A stretch of DNA of 64,000 bases from Heyndrickxia acidiproducens DSM 23148 (GTDB lineage Bacteria; Bacillota; Bacilli; Bacillales; Bacillaceae_C). The translations under genes and the position numbers were made by a program. Below the pieces are notes generated by a model. That model was not told where the DNA came from and ran no database searches. It saw only the letters and a list, made by a program, of their open reading frames with translations. Location: the NCBI RefSeq assembly GCF_000374345.1, contig NZ_KB893977.1, positions 97,197 to 161,196 of the forward strand. Direction: 5' to 3'. Positions 54,982-63,726 of the stretch are shown here, piece after piece. The number at the start of each line of letters is the position of its first letter. The stretch's first letter is position 1.

Positions 54982-55539
54982 TTACGCACGCGAAACGTAT
55001 GAACCATCTGATGTATTGATTATCAATTTGTCGCCTTCATTTACGAAGAAAGGTACGTTAACGGTCAAGCCGGTTTCAAGCGTTGCAGGTTTCGTTCCGC
55101 CTGTTGCCGTATCCCCTTTTACGCCCGGTTCAGTATGTGTCACCGTTAATGTAACTGTATTCGGGAGTTCGATTCCAAGCGTTTCGCCCTGGTACATCAT
55201 GATTTGCACTTCCATGTTTTCAAGCAAATACTGCAGTTCGTACTCAATTTGTGAAGCATTTAACTCAATTTGTTCATAGGTTTCCGTATCCATGAATACA
55301 TGCTGATCCCCGCTTGCGTACAAGTATTGCATTCTGCGGTTATCAATCTGCGCTTTTTCGACTTTTTCGCCCGCACGGAACGTTTTTTCCTGAATCGCAC
55401 CAGTGCGCAAATTGCGAAGTTTAGAACGGACAAATGCAGCGCCTTTTCCAGGTTTTACGTGCTGGAAGTCAAGCACGCGCCAGATGCCCCCGTCTACTTC
55501 AATGGTTAAACCGGTACGAAAATCATTTACTGATATCAT
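54982..55539 (-). CDS. efp: Elongation factor P
   Basis: Relieves ribosome stalling at polyproline. The 185-residue protein has three beta-barrel domains. Lys32 at the tip of the first ([19 protein letters not shown]) is the residue modified by 5-aminopentanol in B. subtilis. The signature region [42 protein letters not shown] is present. ATG after GGAGG. papA lies upstream in the same direction. Confidence 0.97.
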   Translation of the reverse strand: MISVNDFRTGLTIEVDGGIWRVLDFQHVKPGKGAAFVRSKLRNLRTGAIQEKTFRAGEKVEKAQIDNRRMQYLYASGDQHVFMDTETYEQIELNASQIEYELQYLLENMEVQIMMYQGETLGIELPNTVTLTVTHTEPGVKGDTATGGTKPATLETGLTVNVPFFVNEGDKLIINTSDGSYVSRA

Positions 55540-55602
55540 ATTTTTCCTCCTAAATCATCCTACAATCCTCCATTGATGGTATGGAAGGAACTGTATTTCT
55601 TA

Positions 55603-56664
55603 TTATAATATAATGAGCTCTTTCGTGGAATGCGTCAACAATTCATTGGAATCTTCAGTAATCAGCGTATCATCTTCAATGCGGACACCGCCGATGCCTG
55701 GCAGATAAATTCCCGGTTCAATGGTCACAATCATGCCGGGCTCCAATACATACTTAGAACGCATGGAAAGGTTCGGGCCTTCGTGGATTTCAAGGCCGAT
55801 TCCATGTCCAAGCGAATGGCCGAACGCATCCCCGTACCCTTTGGATGCGATATAATCACGACTGATGGCATCCGCTTCAACACCTGTCATGCCCGGCTTC
55901 AATTTATCAGCGGCAAGCAGTTGCGATTCCAGCACAACATTGTATACTTCCTTCAGTTTTTCAGAAGGTTCCCCGACCGCAACGGTTCTTGTAATATCCG
56001 AACAATAGCCTTTATACAATGCACCGTAGTCCATTGTAACGAAATCGCCTTTTTCAATTACCTTATCGCTCGCCACCCCGTGCGGCAGTGCAGAACGGAT
56101 ACCGGATGCTACAATTGTATCGAAGGATGATGCAGTTGCACCGCATTTTCTCATAAAGAATTCCAGTTCATTCGAGACTTCCAATTCTGTTACGCCCGGC
56201 TTCAAAAAATCTAAAATATGTTTAAACGCAGCATCCGCAATATCGGCAGCTTCCTTTAATATCTTAATTTCCGCTTCCGATTTTATTAAGCGTAAATTTT
56301 CGATCAGGCTTGAAACCGGAACAAGTTCGGCTTTGAGCAAGCTTTCATACTGTTTATACTGTGAATAGCTCATGTAATCCTGTTCAAAGCCCAGTTTCCT
56401 GATGCCCATGTTTTCCACCTGATTAGCGATTTCCTGCTCTACAGGGATGCGGTGCTGTACAATTTCGTACCCTTCGCATTGTTTTGAGGCCTGCTCTACA
56501 TAGCGGAAGTCCGTAATAAATTTGGCCTCTTTTTCCGAGATCAGCACAATCCCGGTTGTCCCTGTGAAATTGGACATATAGCGGCGGTTATACGGGCTTG
56601 TGATTAAAATACCATCAATTCCTGTTTCAGAAAATTTTTCTCTTAATTTTTCCAGTTTAGACAT
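55603..56664 (-). CDS. papA: Xaa-Pro aminopeptidase PapA
   Basis: M24 metallopeptidase removing N-terminal residues before proline. The 353 residues comprise a creatinase-like N-terminal domain and a pita-bread catalytic domain with ligands in [18 protein letters not shown] (two Asp), [18 protein letters not shown] (His), [22 protein letters not shown] (two Glu). B. subtilis orthologue yqhT. Proline-directed function suits its neighbour efp. One base separates it from aroQ. Confidence 0.92.
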   Translation of the reverse strand: MSKLEKLREKFSETGIDGILITSPYNRRYMSNFTGTTGIVLISEKEAKFITDFRYVEQASKQCEGYEIVQHRIPVEQEIANQVENMGIRKLGFEQDYMSYSQYKQYESLLKAELVPVSSLIENLRLIKSEAEIKILKEAADIADAAFKHILDFLKPGVTELEVSNELEFFMRKCGATASSFDTIVASGIRSALPHGVASDKVIEKGDFVTMDYGALYKGYCSDITRTVAVGEPSEKLKEVYNVVLESQLLAADKLKPGMTGVEADAISRDYIASKGYGDAFGHSLGHGIGLEIHEGPNLSMRSKYVLEPGMIVTIEPGIYLPGIGGVRIEDDTLITEDSNELLTHSTKELIIL

Positions 56665-56665
56665 T

Positions 56666-57112
56666 TCATTCTCTCCCTTTTTGCGCCTCAGTAAAAAATT
56701 TTAATGCCAGTTCATATCCGTATAAACCAAGGCCGGCAATTTGCCCGCGCGAAACTGCCGCCGTAACAGAGTGGTGACGGAATTCTTCACGCGCATGAAT
56801 ATTAGAAATATGTACTTCGATCACCGGCACCGTAATCGAGCTGATGGCATCCCGCAGCGCATAACTGTAATGTGTCAGGGCGCCGGGATTTAATATAATA
56901 CCGCTGTAACCATTTTCTTCGGCGGCATGGAGCTGGTCAATCAGTGCGCCTTCATGGTTGGACTGAAAAAAGTCAACTGTAACACGGGACTGGTCTGCAG
57001 CCTTCTTGACACGTTCCGTTAACGATGCCAGGGAATCCGTCCCGTATATACCCGGTTCCCTCTTTCCCAGCAAATTCAGATTTGGTCCGTTTAAAACTAG
57101 GTATTTTTTCAT
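56666..57112 (-). CDS. aroQ: 3-dehydroquinate dehydratase, type II
   Basis: Shikimate pathway dodecameric enzyme, 148 residues. Motifs: VLNGPNLNLLGKREPGIYG (catalytic Tyr and Arg), NHEGALIDQLH, NPGALTHYSYALRDAI, VEVHISNIHAREEFRHHS (catalytic His). B. subtilis orthologue yqhS. Upstream of papA, one base apart. Confidence 0.95.
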   Translation of the reverse strand: MKKYLVLNGPNLNLLGKREPGIYGTDSLASLTERVKKAADQSRVTVDFFQSNHEGALIDQLHAAEENGYSGIILNPGALTHYSYALRDAISSITVPVIEVHISNIHAREEFRHHSVTAAVSRGQIAGLGLYGYELALKFFTEAQKGRE

Positions 57113-57186
57113 ATGAACCCCTTATTTATGATCAGTTAACGTGGCTATTTTATCATAAAGTTAAGGAAATTTCTATTTTTTCACAT

Positions 57187-57705
57187 TCAGATTTGGGTGC
57201 CCGCTTTTGCTGCTGCCCTTTTTTTAAACTTCTCAACGCGGCTGTGTTCATAGGAAATGGAGTAGCCGATGAATACCCCGTACACCACATATATGCAGGC
57301 ACAGGTGATGATCGTGTTGAGATCGAGTTTGAACAGCGGCTTCATGCTGGGAAAAATCGGGTTCAAAATGAACAATACAAATCCGCATAGAAAAAGACCG
57401 TAAGCCGCCCCCGCCCACATTGATTTAAATTTTTTGAGGGTGAGATAGTAGACGATGGCCGCCCCAATAGATATCAATCCGTAAAAGAGGATGGCCAGGA
57501 TTTTTCCAATCCACATCTTCCGCCAAACGCCAACAGTAAAAGGTTCCAAAATTATATTCGGCTCAATCGAGGTAAAGTGGAAGAAAAAACATAAATAGGC
57601 AGTAATACTCCAGATGATCCCGCCTGTAAATCCTGTTACAATCACCATCTGAAAAAAGGTTAACGTATGTTCCTGGTTTTTTAATTTTTCACGTTCATTT
57701 GTCAT
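57187..57705 (-). CDS. yqhR: YqhR family membrane protein
   Basis: A 172-residue protein with four predicted membrane helices (FFQMVIVTGFTGGIIWSITAYLCFFF; IGKILAILFYGLISIGAAIVYYLTL; MWAGAAYGLFLCGFVLFIL; IITCACIYVVYGVFIGYSI) and a basic C-terminus. Position between aroQ and yqhQ and topology match B. subtilis YqhR. Function unknown. Confidence 0.87.
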   Translation of the reverse strand: MTNEREKLKNQEHTLTFFQMVIVTGFTGGIIWSITAYLCFFFHFTSIEPNIILEPFTVGVWRKMWIGKILAILFYGLISIGAAIVYYLTLKKFKSMWAGAAYGLFLCGFVLFILNPIFPSMKPLFKLDLNTIITCACIYVVYGVFIGYSISYEHSRVEKFKKRAAAKAGTQI

Positions 57706-57726
57706 ATGTTCACCTCATTTGATCAA

Positions 57727-57868
57727 GCGCCCTCCGCTTTTCTTTGTCCAGCTGCGGACGCTATCGGCTCGGGGTCAACTGGTCCTGCCCCATTGATGTC
57801 ATAGGGCGGACTTCATTGGGGCCGGCCCAGTTGCCTGTCGCCGATGATCAAGCGCCCTCCGCTTTTCT
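57727..57868 (-). repeat. Structured intergenic repeat, single copy
   Basis: One 125-bp unit (57727-57851) followed by the first 17 bases of another. The near-identical start TGATCAAGCGCCCTCCGC occurs at both ends. It lies between the divergent genes yqhR and yqhQ. It differs from the copies at 59.5 kb at a few positions, including one pairing base. Confidence 0.85.
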
Positions 57869-57968
57869 TTTTATTATTGTCCAGAAGTCTTTCCTCTAGT
57901 CGGTTTTTAAATTTTTTAGTAAAATGAAGTTAGATATATGAAAATGAGTTTTATGGAGGGGAAGATAA

Positions 57969-58928
57969 GTGACAAAACCTGCTTACGGGGGCCAGGCGGT
58001 GATCGAGGGTGTGATGTTTGGCGGCAAACGCCATTCCGTTACTGCGATCCGCCGGAAAGATCACAGCATAGAATACTATTGTTTACCCAGGAAAGCGATC
58101 CCTTCCCTGCAGAAATTGAAAAAAATTCCGTTTCTGCGCGGCATGATTGCCATTATTGAATCCAGTGCGAACGGAGCCAAACATTTAAACTTTGCAAGCG
58201 AACGCTATGACGTTGATCCGAAAGACGATGAAAAATTGAAGGAAGAACCGGTTTCCAAAGCCGCAATGTTTTTAGGGGTTGCAGTCATCGGTGTGCTGTC
58301 CTTTTTATTCGCCAAATTTGCAATCACCCTGATTCCGGTATTTTTAGCAGAACTAACCCGGCCGATTTTTCCCGGCACGATGGCGCAGATTCTTGTTGAA
58401 GGAGCTTTCAAGCTGTTTTTGATCCTGCTTTATATTTACGCGATATCCTTTACCCCGCTTATTAAACGCGTCTTCCAATATCACGGGGCGGAGCATAAAG
58501 TCATCAACACATATGAAAACGGGCTAGAATTGACAGTCAAAAATGTCCAGTCGCAGTCAAGGCTGCATTACCGCTGCGGCAGTAGTTTTATCCTTTTTAC
58601 CGTTGTTGTCGGTGTGCTGATTTATACGCTGGTGCCTACCGATCCGCTCTGGCTGCGCGTGGTTGACCGGATCCTTTTGATTCCGGTTGTACTCGGCGTC
58701 TCGTTCGAAGTCCTGCAGCTGACCAATAAAGTCCGCAACATTCCGGTTTTGAAGTATTTTGGCTACCCGGGGCTATGGCTCCAGCTGTTAACCACAAAGG
58801 AACCGGATGCTGAACAAATTGAAGTTGCGATTGCTTCCTTTCATCAGTTGTTAAAAGTAGAGGCAGCGGGTTCTGAAACAAATGCGATTTCCAACAAAGA
58901 GTTTGAGCTTTCCGGTGCATGGGAATAA
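57969..58928 (+). CDS. yqhQ: YqhQ family membrane protein (DUF1385)
   Basis: A 319-residue DUF1385 protein: N-terminal KPAYGGQAVIEGVMFGGKRHSVTAIRRKD signature, three to four central helices (AAMFLGVAVIGVLSFLFAKFAITLIPVFL) and the conserved FQYHGAEHKVINTYENGLELTVKNV plus LHYRCGSSF block, which suggests a metal or catalytic site. Starts at GTG after GGAGGGG. Function unknown. Confidence 0.9.
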   Translation: MTKPAYGGQAVIEGVMFGGKRHSVTAIRRKDHSIEYYCLPRKAIPSLQKLKKIPFLRGMIAIIESSANGAKHLNFASERYDVDPKDDEKLKEEPVSKAAMFLGVAVIGVLSFLFAKFAITLIPVFLAELTRPIFPGTMAQILVEGAFKLFLILLYIYAISFTPLIKRVFQYHGAEHKVINTYENGLELTVKNVQSQSRLHYRCGSSFILFTVVVGVLIYTLVPTDPLWLRVVDRILLIPVVLGVSFEVLQLTNKVRNIPVLKYFGYPGLWLQLLTTKEPDAEQIEVAIASFHQLLKVEAAGSETNAISNKEFELSGAWE

Positions 58929-59086
58929 TTTTAATGAAGGGATTCTTAATAAAAATGTTATTTTGGAAAAGTAGAAGACCTTTATACATCGAGTGAAACC
59001 GGAAAGAATGTAACCCCGGTCGTATAAACAAATAGAATAATGGAAAAAATGCTTTTAGAAAAGATAATCTAAGGAGGTGGCTTTTC

Positions 59087-59455
59087 TTGAAAGCTGCTCA
59101 ATGGTTCGTTGCCGGCATTTTTCTTCTGGCTGTAGTCGGTCTTGGTGCATCGTTAGTCCATAATCCTTTCGGGCTGCTCAAAACAATTGCTGTGATTGCA
59201 GTTTTGGCTGCAGTGATTGCAGTTGGCGTCCGCTTTTTGTTAAACAGAGGAATAACGCGTTCCAACCAGGAACAAAAAGCATTTTTAAAAGCCGCCCGCA
59301 AGTCTAAGAAGAGATTGAAGAAGCGGAACACGAACGTCCATGCGGTCCACCACGCGGTTAAATTCAATAAACGCCCGCTGCGCAAAAAATCAAACGTGCA
59401 GTTGACCGTTATTGAAGGGAAAAAAAGCAAAAAAAGAAATCGAGTGGTTTATTAA
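59087..59455 (+). CDS. yqhP: YqhP / SA1362 family membrane protein
   Basis: A 122-residue protein with two membrane helices (WFVAGIFLLAVVGLGASLV; TIAVIAVLAAVIAVGVRFLL) and a very basic tail (KAARKSKKRLKKRNTNVHAV and onward) that may bind nucleic acid or phospholipid. Starts at TTG, 7 nt after AGGAGGTG. Placed between yqhQ and yqhO as in B. subtilis. Function unknown. Confidence 0.85.
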   Translation: MKAAQWFVAGIFLLAVVGLGASLVHNPFGLLKTIAVIAVLAAVIAVGVRFLLNRGITRSNQEQKAFLKAARKSKKRLKKRNTNVHAVHHAVKFNKRPLRKKSNVQLTVIEGKKSKKRNRVVY

Positions 59456-59474
59456 GCTCGATTTCTTTTTTTTT
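59435..59474 (+). terminator. Terminator of yqhP
   Basis: AGAAATCGAG and CTCGATTTCT arms, then T8; overlaps the last codons of yqhP. Confidence 0.85.
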
Positions 59475-59493
59475 GCCTGTCGACGATGGGTGA

Positions 59494-59759
59494 GCGCCCT
59501 CCGCTTTTCTTTGTCCGGCTGCGGGCGCTATCGGCTCGGGGTCAACTGTTCCTGCCCCATTGAAGTCATAGGGCGGACTTCATTGGGGCCGGCCCAGTTG
59601 CCTGTCGCCGATGGGCAAGCGCCCTCCGCTTTTCTTTGTCCGGCTGCGGGCGCTATCGGCTCGGGGTCAACTGTTCCTGCCCCATTGAAGTCATAGGGCG
59701 GACTTCATTGGGGCCGGCCCAGTTGCCTGTCGCCGATGGGCAAGCGCCCTCCGCTTTTC
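59494..59759 (-). repeat. Tandem copies of the structured intergenic repeat
   Basis: Two 125-bp units (59494-59618, 59619-59743) that appear identical, plus 16 bases of a third. Each unit folds on itself: ATCGGC/GCCGAT, CAACTG/CAGTTG and CCCCATTGAAGTC/GACTTCATTGGGG (12 of 13 paired) nest around ATAGGGCG, and GCGCCC pairs with GGGCGC near the unit start. Between the convergent genes yqhP and yqhO. Read on the minus strand it has the same orientation as the copy at 22.4 kb on the plus strand. Confidence 0.9.
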
Positions 59760-59761
59760 GG

Positions 59762-60646
59762 TTAATACGTCCATGTTTTGAGGAATGTTTTTGTTTTTTT
59801 GCGGCCTGCTTCGATGAGGGCGGCTTTTTTTTCGTCGGTTAAGTGGAAGTCAATGGGGAGGATGCCTTCTCCCGGGATGAAGATAATATCTTTTTCCAGT
59901 TTTCTTGAGATGTAGCGGGCATCATGGGCGTCTTTCATTGTGGTAAACAAAGCATCGAAAAGCTGGACGGCATTTTTGATCTTAGCTTTTGGCTGTTCCA
60001 GTTTATTTTGGCTGAGGGTGATGCCAAGGACCGGGCGTTCTCTCCTCTCCCCCCGCTTCACAAACAGCCACATTGGAAAATTGCTCAATACCCCGCCATC
60101 AACGATCACACTTGTGCCATCAAGCGATCTTAATTTCACCGGTTCGAAAAAATAAGGAATACTGCAGCTCATCCGGATGGCCCGTGCCACAGGAAATGTC
60201 TCGGATGGGATGCCATAGTCTCCCAGATCATCAGGCAAAACAACAAGCCGGTTGTTTGATAGATCAGAAGCCACAAAATAAAGGGAACCTTTCGGAAGGT
60301 CTTTAAACGTAAAGACGCCTTTTTCCGCAAGTTTTTTCTCAAGCCATTCTTCAAACCGTGCTCCTCTGTACAATCCGAGCCGCCAGTAAAGCAGCAGCCA
60401 TTTAGCGATCGGTACCGGCAGCATTGTTTTCCTTGTATCCAAAAAATCCTTTAGATCTGTTTCATAGAGGAGGCTTTCGATTTCTTTCGCTGTGTAACCC
60501 GCCGCCAGAAACCCGGCAAAAATCGATCCGACACTGGCGCCGGCAAGACGTTTAAATTTAAAACCTCTTTCTTCCAGCACATCCAGTGCACCGATCAGCG
60601 CCAGCCCTTTTATGCCGCCGCCTGAGAATACCCCATCAATTTCCAT
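59762..60646 (-). CDS. yqhO: Patatin-like phospholipase YqhO
   Basis: A 294-residue patatin-fold lipid acyl hydrolase. Oxyanion loop SGGGIKGLALIGAL, nucleophile Ser in AGASVGSIFAGF (GxSxG) and catalytic Asp in VIVDGGVLSNFP form the dyad. No signal peptide. ATG 60646 matches the B. subtilis start MYIDGVFSGGG; the longer in-frame start at 60670 is less likely. In B. subtilis mntR follows; here nrdJ does. Confidence 0.9.
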   Translation of the reverse strand: MEIDGVFSGGGIKGLALIGALDVLEERGFKFKRLAGASVGSIFAGFLAAGYTAKEIESLLYETDLKDFLDTRKTMLPVPIAKWLLLYWRLGLYRGARFEEWLEKKLAEKGVFTFKDLPKGSLYFVASDLSNNRLVVLPDDLGDYGIPSETFPVARAIRMSCSIPYFFEPVKLRSLDGTSVIVDGGVLSNFPMWLFVKRGERRERPVLGITLSQNKLEQPKAKIKNAVQLFDALFTTMKDAHDARYISRKLEKDIIFIPGEGILPIDFHLTDEKKAALIEAGRKKTKTFLKTWTY

Positions 60647-60814
60647 CGTAAATCCCGCCTTTTTCACCACGGACGGATTTTTTAGATTATGTGGTGCAGA
60701 TAGGAAAAAGAAAGTGGGCCATTTCCCGCCGTTTTACAGTCAAATAGTATATTCGTATTCAGTTTAATGCTTCATTATGGAAATTAGACCATAATTCAAA
60801 AAACTGTCTGCAGC

Positions 60815-60848
60815 AAAAAAAGAACAGGCAATCTGCCTGTTCTTTTTT
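60815..60848 (-). terminator. Terminator of nrdJ
   Basis: AGAACAGGCA and TGCCTGTTCT arms around ATC, flanked by A7 and T6; works for nrdJ and possibly both ways. Confidence 0.88.
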
Positions 60849-60856
60849 CATTTTGC

Positions 60857-63424
60857 TTACAGCCCGCATCTTAACTGGGCGCCACAGTTGTCGCATGTAT
60901 TACAGCCGCCGATTTCTTTGACTTTCCCTTTCCGGCAGACCGGGCAGGTGTCACCGATTTCAGAGCCGTATGTGACGCTTGTTGTCCGGATATCCTGGAT
61001 GGTATCCACGAGTACAACATGCTGTTTTTCTTGTTTTGCCGCCGGCTGATTTGCAGGCGGTTCTTCTTCATGGGTCTCCTCAGCTTTTAACGTAAGGACT
61101 TGCGAGTCACGGCTGCCGTCCACATAAACGGTACCGCCTTTTGCACCGCCTTTGTAGAGGCGTTCATAAACCTTTTCTACCTGTTCAACAGAATAGCCGC
61201 GCGGGGCATTCACCGTTTTCGATATCGAACTGTCAATCCAGCGCTGGATGATGCATTGAACGTCCGCATGGGCTTCAGGAGCCAGATCCATCGCTGTCAC
61301 AAACCATTTCGGCAGATGATCCGGATCTGCTTCAGGATGGCGGTCCAAATATTCCTGGACGATATCGGCTTTCACTTCAATGAATTTGCCAAGGCGCCCG
61401 CTCCGGTAATAAGTGAAGGAAAAATATGGCTCAAGGCCTGTTGAGCATCCGACCATTGTACCGGTTGAACCGGTTGGTGCAACGGTCAGCAAGTGCGAAT
61501 TGCGGATCCCGTACTTGACAATGTCCTGCCTGATATCGTCCGGCATTTTTTTCATATAGCCGGTTTCAATAAAGGCCTTGCGCAGGCGTTTGGTTTCAGC
61601 GTCGTTTTGCCCGATAAGGAACGGGAAGCTGCCTTTTTCTTTGCCGATTTCTATTGATGCCCGGTAAGCTTCCGTTGCGATCGTTTCAAACACTTTGTCG
61701 ACGAGCTTGTTGCCTTCTTCTGATCCGTATTCTTTTTCGGAATAAATGAGCAAATCAGCAAGGCCCATAACGCCAAGCCCGACGCGCCGTTCACCGAGGG
61801 CCTGTTTTTTGTTTTCTTTCAAGAAGTACGGGGTTGCGTCTATGACATTGTCCTGAAGGCGGACGCCAATGCGGACAGTTTTCTTCAATTGCTCCCAACG
61901 CACTTCTTTTGTTTCTTTATCCACCATATTGGAAAGGTTGATGGCTGCAAGGTTGCAGACAGAGTATGGTGCAAGCGGCTGTTCGCCACACGGATTCGTT
62001 GCAACAACTTTTTGCCCATAGGCTTTTGCATTGGTCATATCATTGGCGTTATCGATAAAGAATACGCCTGGTTCTGCCGAATAGGTGGCGCAGATATTGA
62101 TTAAGTTCCAAAGCTCTTTTGCTTTAATTGTGCGGTAAACGCGCACTTTGCGGCCGAGTTTTTCCCATTCGCGCACATCACCGATCTTTTGCCATTCTTC
62201 ATTATAAATTTTCATTTCTTCTTCATCGTAATTTTCAACATCCGGGAATTTCAACTCATAATCCCCATCGTTTTCAACGGCTTCCATAAAATCCTTCGTT
62301 AAACAGACCGAAATATTGGCGCCTGTTAAAAATTCCGGATTGTGCACGCTGTAATGGCCGCCGGTTTCGAGCCGTTCTTCTGCTTCTTTCATGACAGCTT
62401 CCGTGAAACCGCCCTGGCCCGGAATAGGTTTGTAATTTACGATCCCATGGTACATATCCCTTTCCATATCGGAAAGCGGGGTGAATTTTAATTTGTCATG
62501 CGCCAGTTTCCGGATCCATTCGTCGTTTGTATTTTCGATTAAGAAGCGCAAAATCCGCGGATTCTGCATTTTTGAAATAATAAATTCAACAATATCCGGA
62601 TGCCATACTGCCAGCATGATCATCTGAGCACCCCTCCGCGATCCGCCTTGTTCGACAAGATGTGTCAGTTTGGCGATGTCATCGAGCCACGATACAGAGC
62701 CGGATGATTTGCCGTTTACGCCTCTTGCCAGCGTGTTGCGCGGCCTTAATGTCGATCCGTTTGTCCCGACCCCGCCACCGCGGCTCATAATTTCCATTAC
62801 CTGCTTGCGGTGCTCCGAAATCCCTTCACGCGAATCCGGAACAAAAGGCATCACGTAACAATTAAAATAGGTTACATCGGTTTCCGAGCCTGCGCCGTAG
62901 AGGACACGCCCTGCCGGAATGAAATTTAAATGGACGAGTTCATTGTAAAATTTGTGAAACCAAACTTTTCGTTGTTCTTCTGTTTTTTCCACTGACGCTA
63001 AGCCGGTTGCATTCCGTTTTGCGATTTGCTCGTAGTAGATCTCAAGAGGCTTTTCGATAATGTCCAAAGGCCTCGTGATGATCCCTGTTTCTTTTTCTTT
63101 CGGATGTTCAAGTGCTGAGCGGTAGTCTTCTTCGATCAAAATTTCCGCTTCATTTTTCTCCCAGTCAATATCCAGGATGTAGCCGAGCCCTCTGGCCGGA
63201 AACTTCGGATCTTCTTTTATCGTCAGTACGACAAAATCCCCCTTCCCCAGTGTCACTTTTTCGGTATCCTTAAAAGCGTAGCGGTCAATCATAACAAGGC
63301 GGGATACCCCCTTGTACTTGATTTTCATATCCGGGGTGATCGGATGGACCTGAGGAAATAAACGAATATCCTGATTCAGCTTTTCAACATCCCATTCTGA
63401 TTTTTTTGTCGATGCAACAGACAT
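60857..63424 (-). CDS. nrdJ: Adenosylcobalamin-dependent class II ribonucleotide reductase
   Basis: Reduces ribonucleotides to deoxyribonucleotides using a coenzyme B12 radical. The 855 residues show the ten-stranded barrel blocks: YFNCYVMPFVPDS, MSRGGGVGTNGSTLRPR, substrate motif TNPCGEQPLAPYSVCNLAAINLSNMV (active-site Cys and Glu), NSHLLTVAPTGSTGTMVGCSTGLEP, and a C-terminal four-cysteine zinc element CPVCRKGKVKEIGGCNTCDNCGAQL. ATG after AAAGGAG. The promoter carries two NrdR-like boxes. No B12 riboswitch was seen in the 300 nt upstream. Confidence 0.95.
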   Translation of the reverse strand: MSVASTKKSEWDVEKLNQDIRLFPQVHPITPDMKIKYKGVSRLVMIDRYAFKDTEKVTLGKGDFVVLTIKEDPKFPARGLGYILDIDWEKNEAEILIEEDYRSALEHPKEKETGIITRPLDIIEKPLEIYYEQIAKRNATGLASVEKTEEQRKVWFHKFYNELVHLNFIPAGRVLYGAGSETDVTYFNCYVMPFVPDSREGISEHRKQVMEIMSRGGGVGTNGSTLRPRNTLARGVNGKSSGSVSWLDDIAKLTHLVEQGGSRRGAQMIMLAVWHPDIVEFIISKMQNPRILRFLIENTNDEWIRKLAHDKLKFTPLSDMERDMYHGIVNYKPIPGQGGFTEAVMKEAEERLETGGHYSVHNPEFLTGANISVCLTKDFMEAVENDGDYELKFPDVENYDEEEMKIYNEEWQKIGDVREWEKLGRKVRVYRTIKAKELWNLINICATYSAEPGVFFIDNANDMTNAKAYGQKVVATNPCGEQPLAPYSVCNLAAINLSNMVDKETKEVRWEQLKKTVRIGVRLQDNVIDATPYFLKENKKQALGERRVGLGVMGLADLLIYSEKEYGSEEGNKLVDKVFETIATEAYRASIEIGKEKGSFPFLIGQNDAETKRLRKAFIETGYMKKMPDDIRQDIVKYGIRNSHLLTVAPTGSTGTMVGCSTGLEPYFSFTYYRSGRLGKFIEVKADIVQEYLDRHPEADPDHLPKWFVTAMDLAPEAHADVQCIIQRWIDSSISKTVNAPRGYSVEQVEKVYERLYKGGAKGGTVYVDGSRDSQVLTLKAEETHEEEPPANQPAAKQEKQHVVLVDTIQDIRTTSVTYGSEIGDTCPVCRKGKVKEIGGCNTCDNCGAQLRCGL

Positions 63425-63529
63425 AACGACAACTCCTTTTTCAAAAACTATGATTCCTTTTCCCTCTTCTTTTGATGTTTTCCTGCCTATTTAAAATAGC
63501 ACAGGCAAAGGCCAAAAAGCAAGACTCAC

Positions 63530-63587
63530 ACACTAGATATAGTAGGATATTTCAGTTTGTATATACCATATATTGTGTAAAGGTCAA
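63530..63587 (-). promoter_or_regulatory. nrdJ promoter with two NrdR boxes
   Basis: Minus-strand TTGACC (63582-63587), 16-nt spacer, TATATA (63560-63565). Two 16-bp NrdR-like boxes, 63530-63545 (13 of 16) and 63563-63578 (14 of 16, consensus acaCwAtATaTwgtgt), lie 33 bp apart, i.e. three helical turns, with the second inside the promoter spacer. This is the standard NrdR operator layout. Confidence 0.8.
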
Positions 63588-63726
63588 ACTTATTTCTTTT
63601 TGTCAAATGCAAAATTTTATAAATCCCGCCGAAAAAAAGAGAAATTCCGCGAAAAACGCGCCCAAACAACCGAAAATGCAAAAATTTATGGCTTGCATCA
63701 CGGCGTATGTCTGCAAAAGCCTTTTA
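63588..63726. other. Gap between nrdJ promoter and group II intron
   Basis: AT-rich sequence without a supported gene. It forms the downstream flank of the intron. Confidence 0.5.

Noticed and set aside
58636..59031. 131-codon minus-strand frame opposite yqhQ
   Set aside because: Antisense to the conserved 3' end of yqhQ.
59494..59759. CRISPR array
   Set aside because: The repeats are 125 bp and directly adjacent with no unique spacers; no cas genes are nearby.
63425..63726. Cobalamin riboswitch for nrdJ
   Set aside because: No B12-box-like element or long structured leader is visible between the promoter and the start codon.
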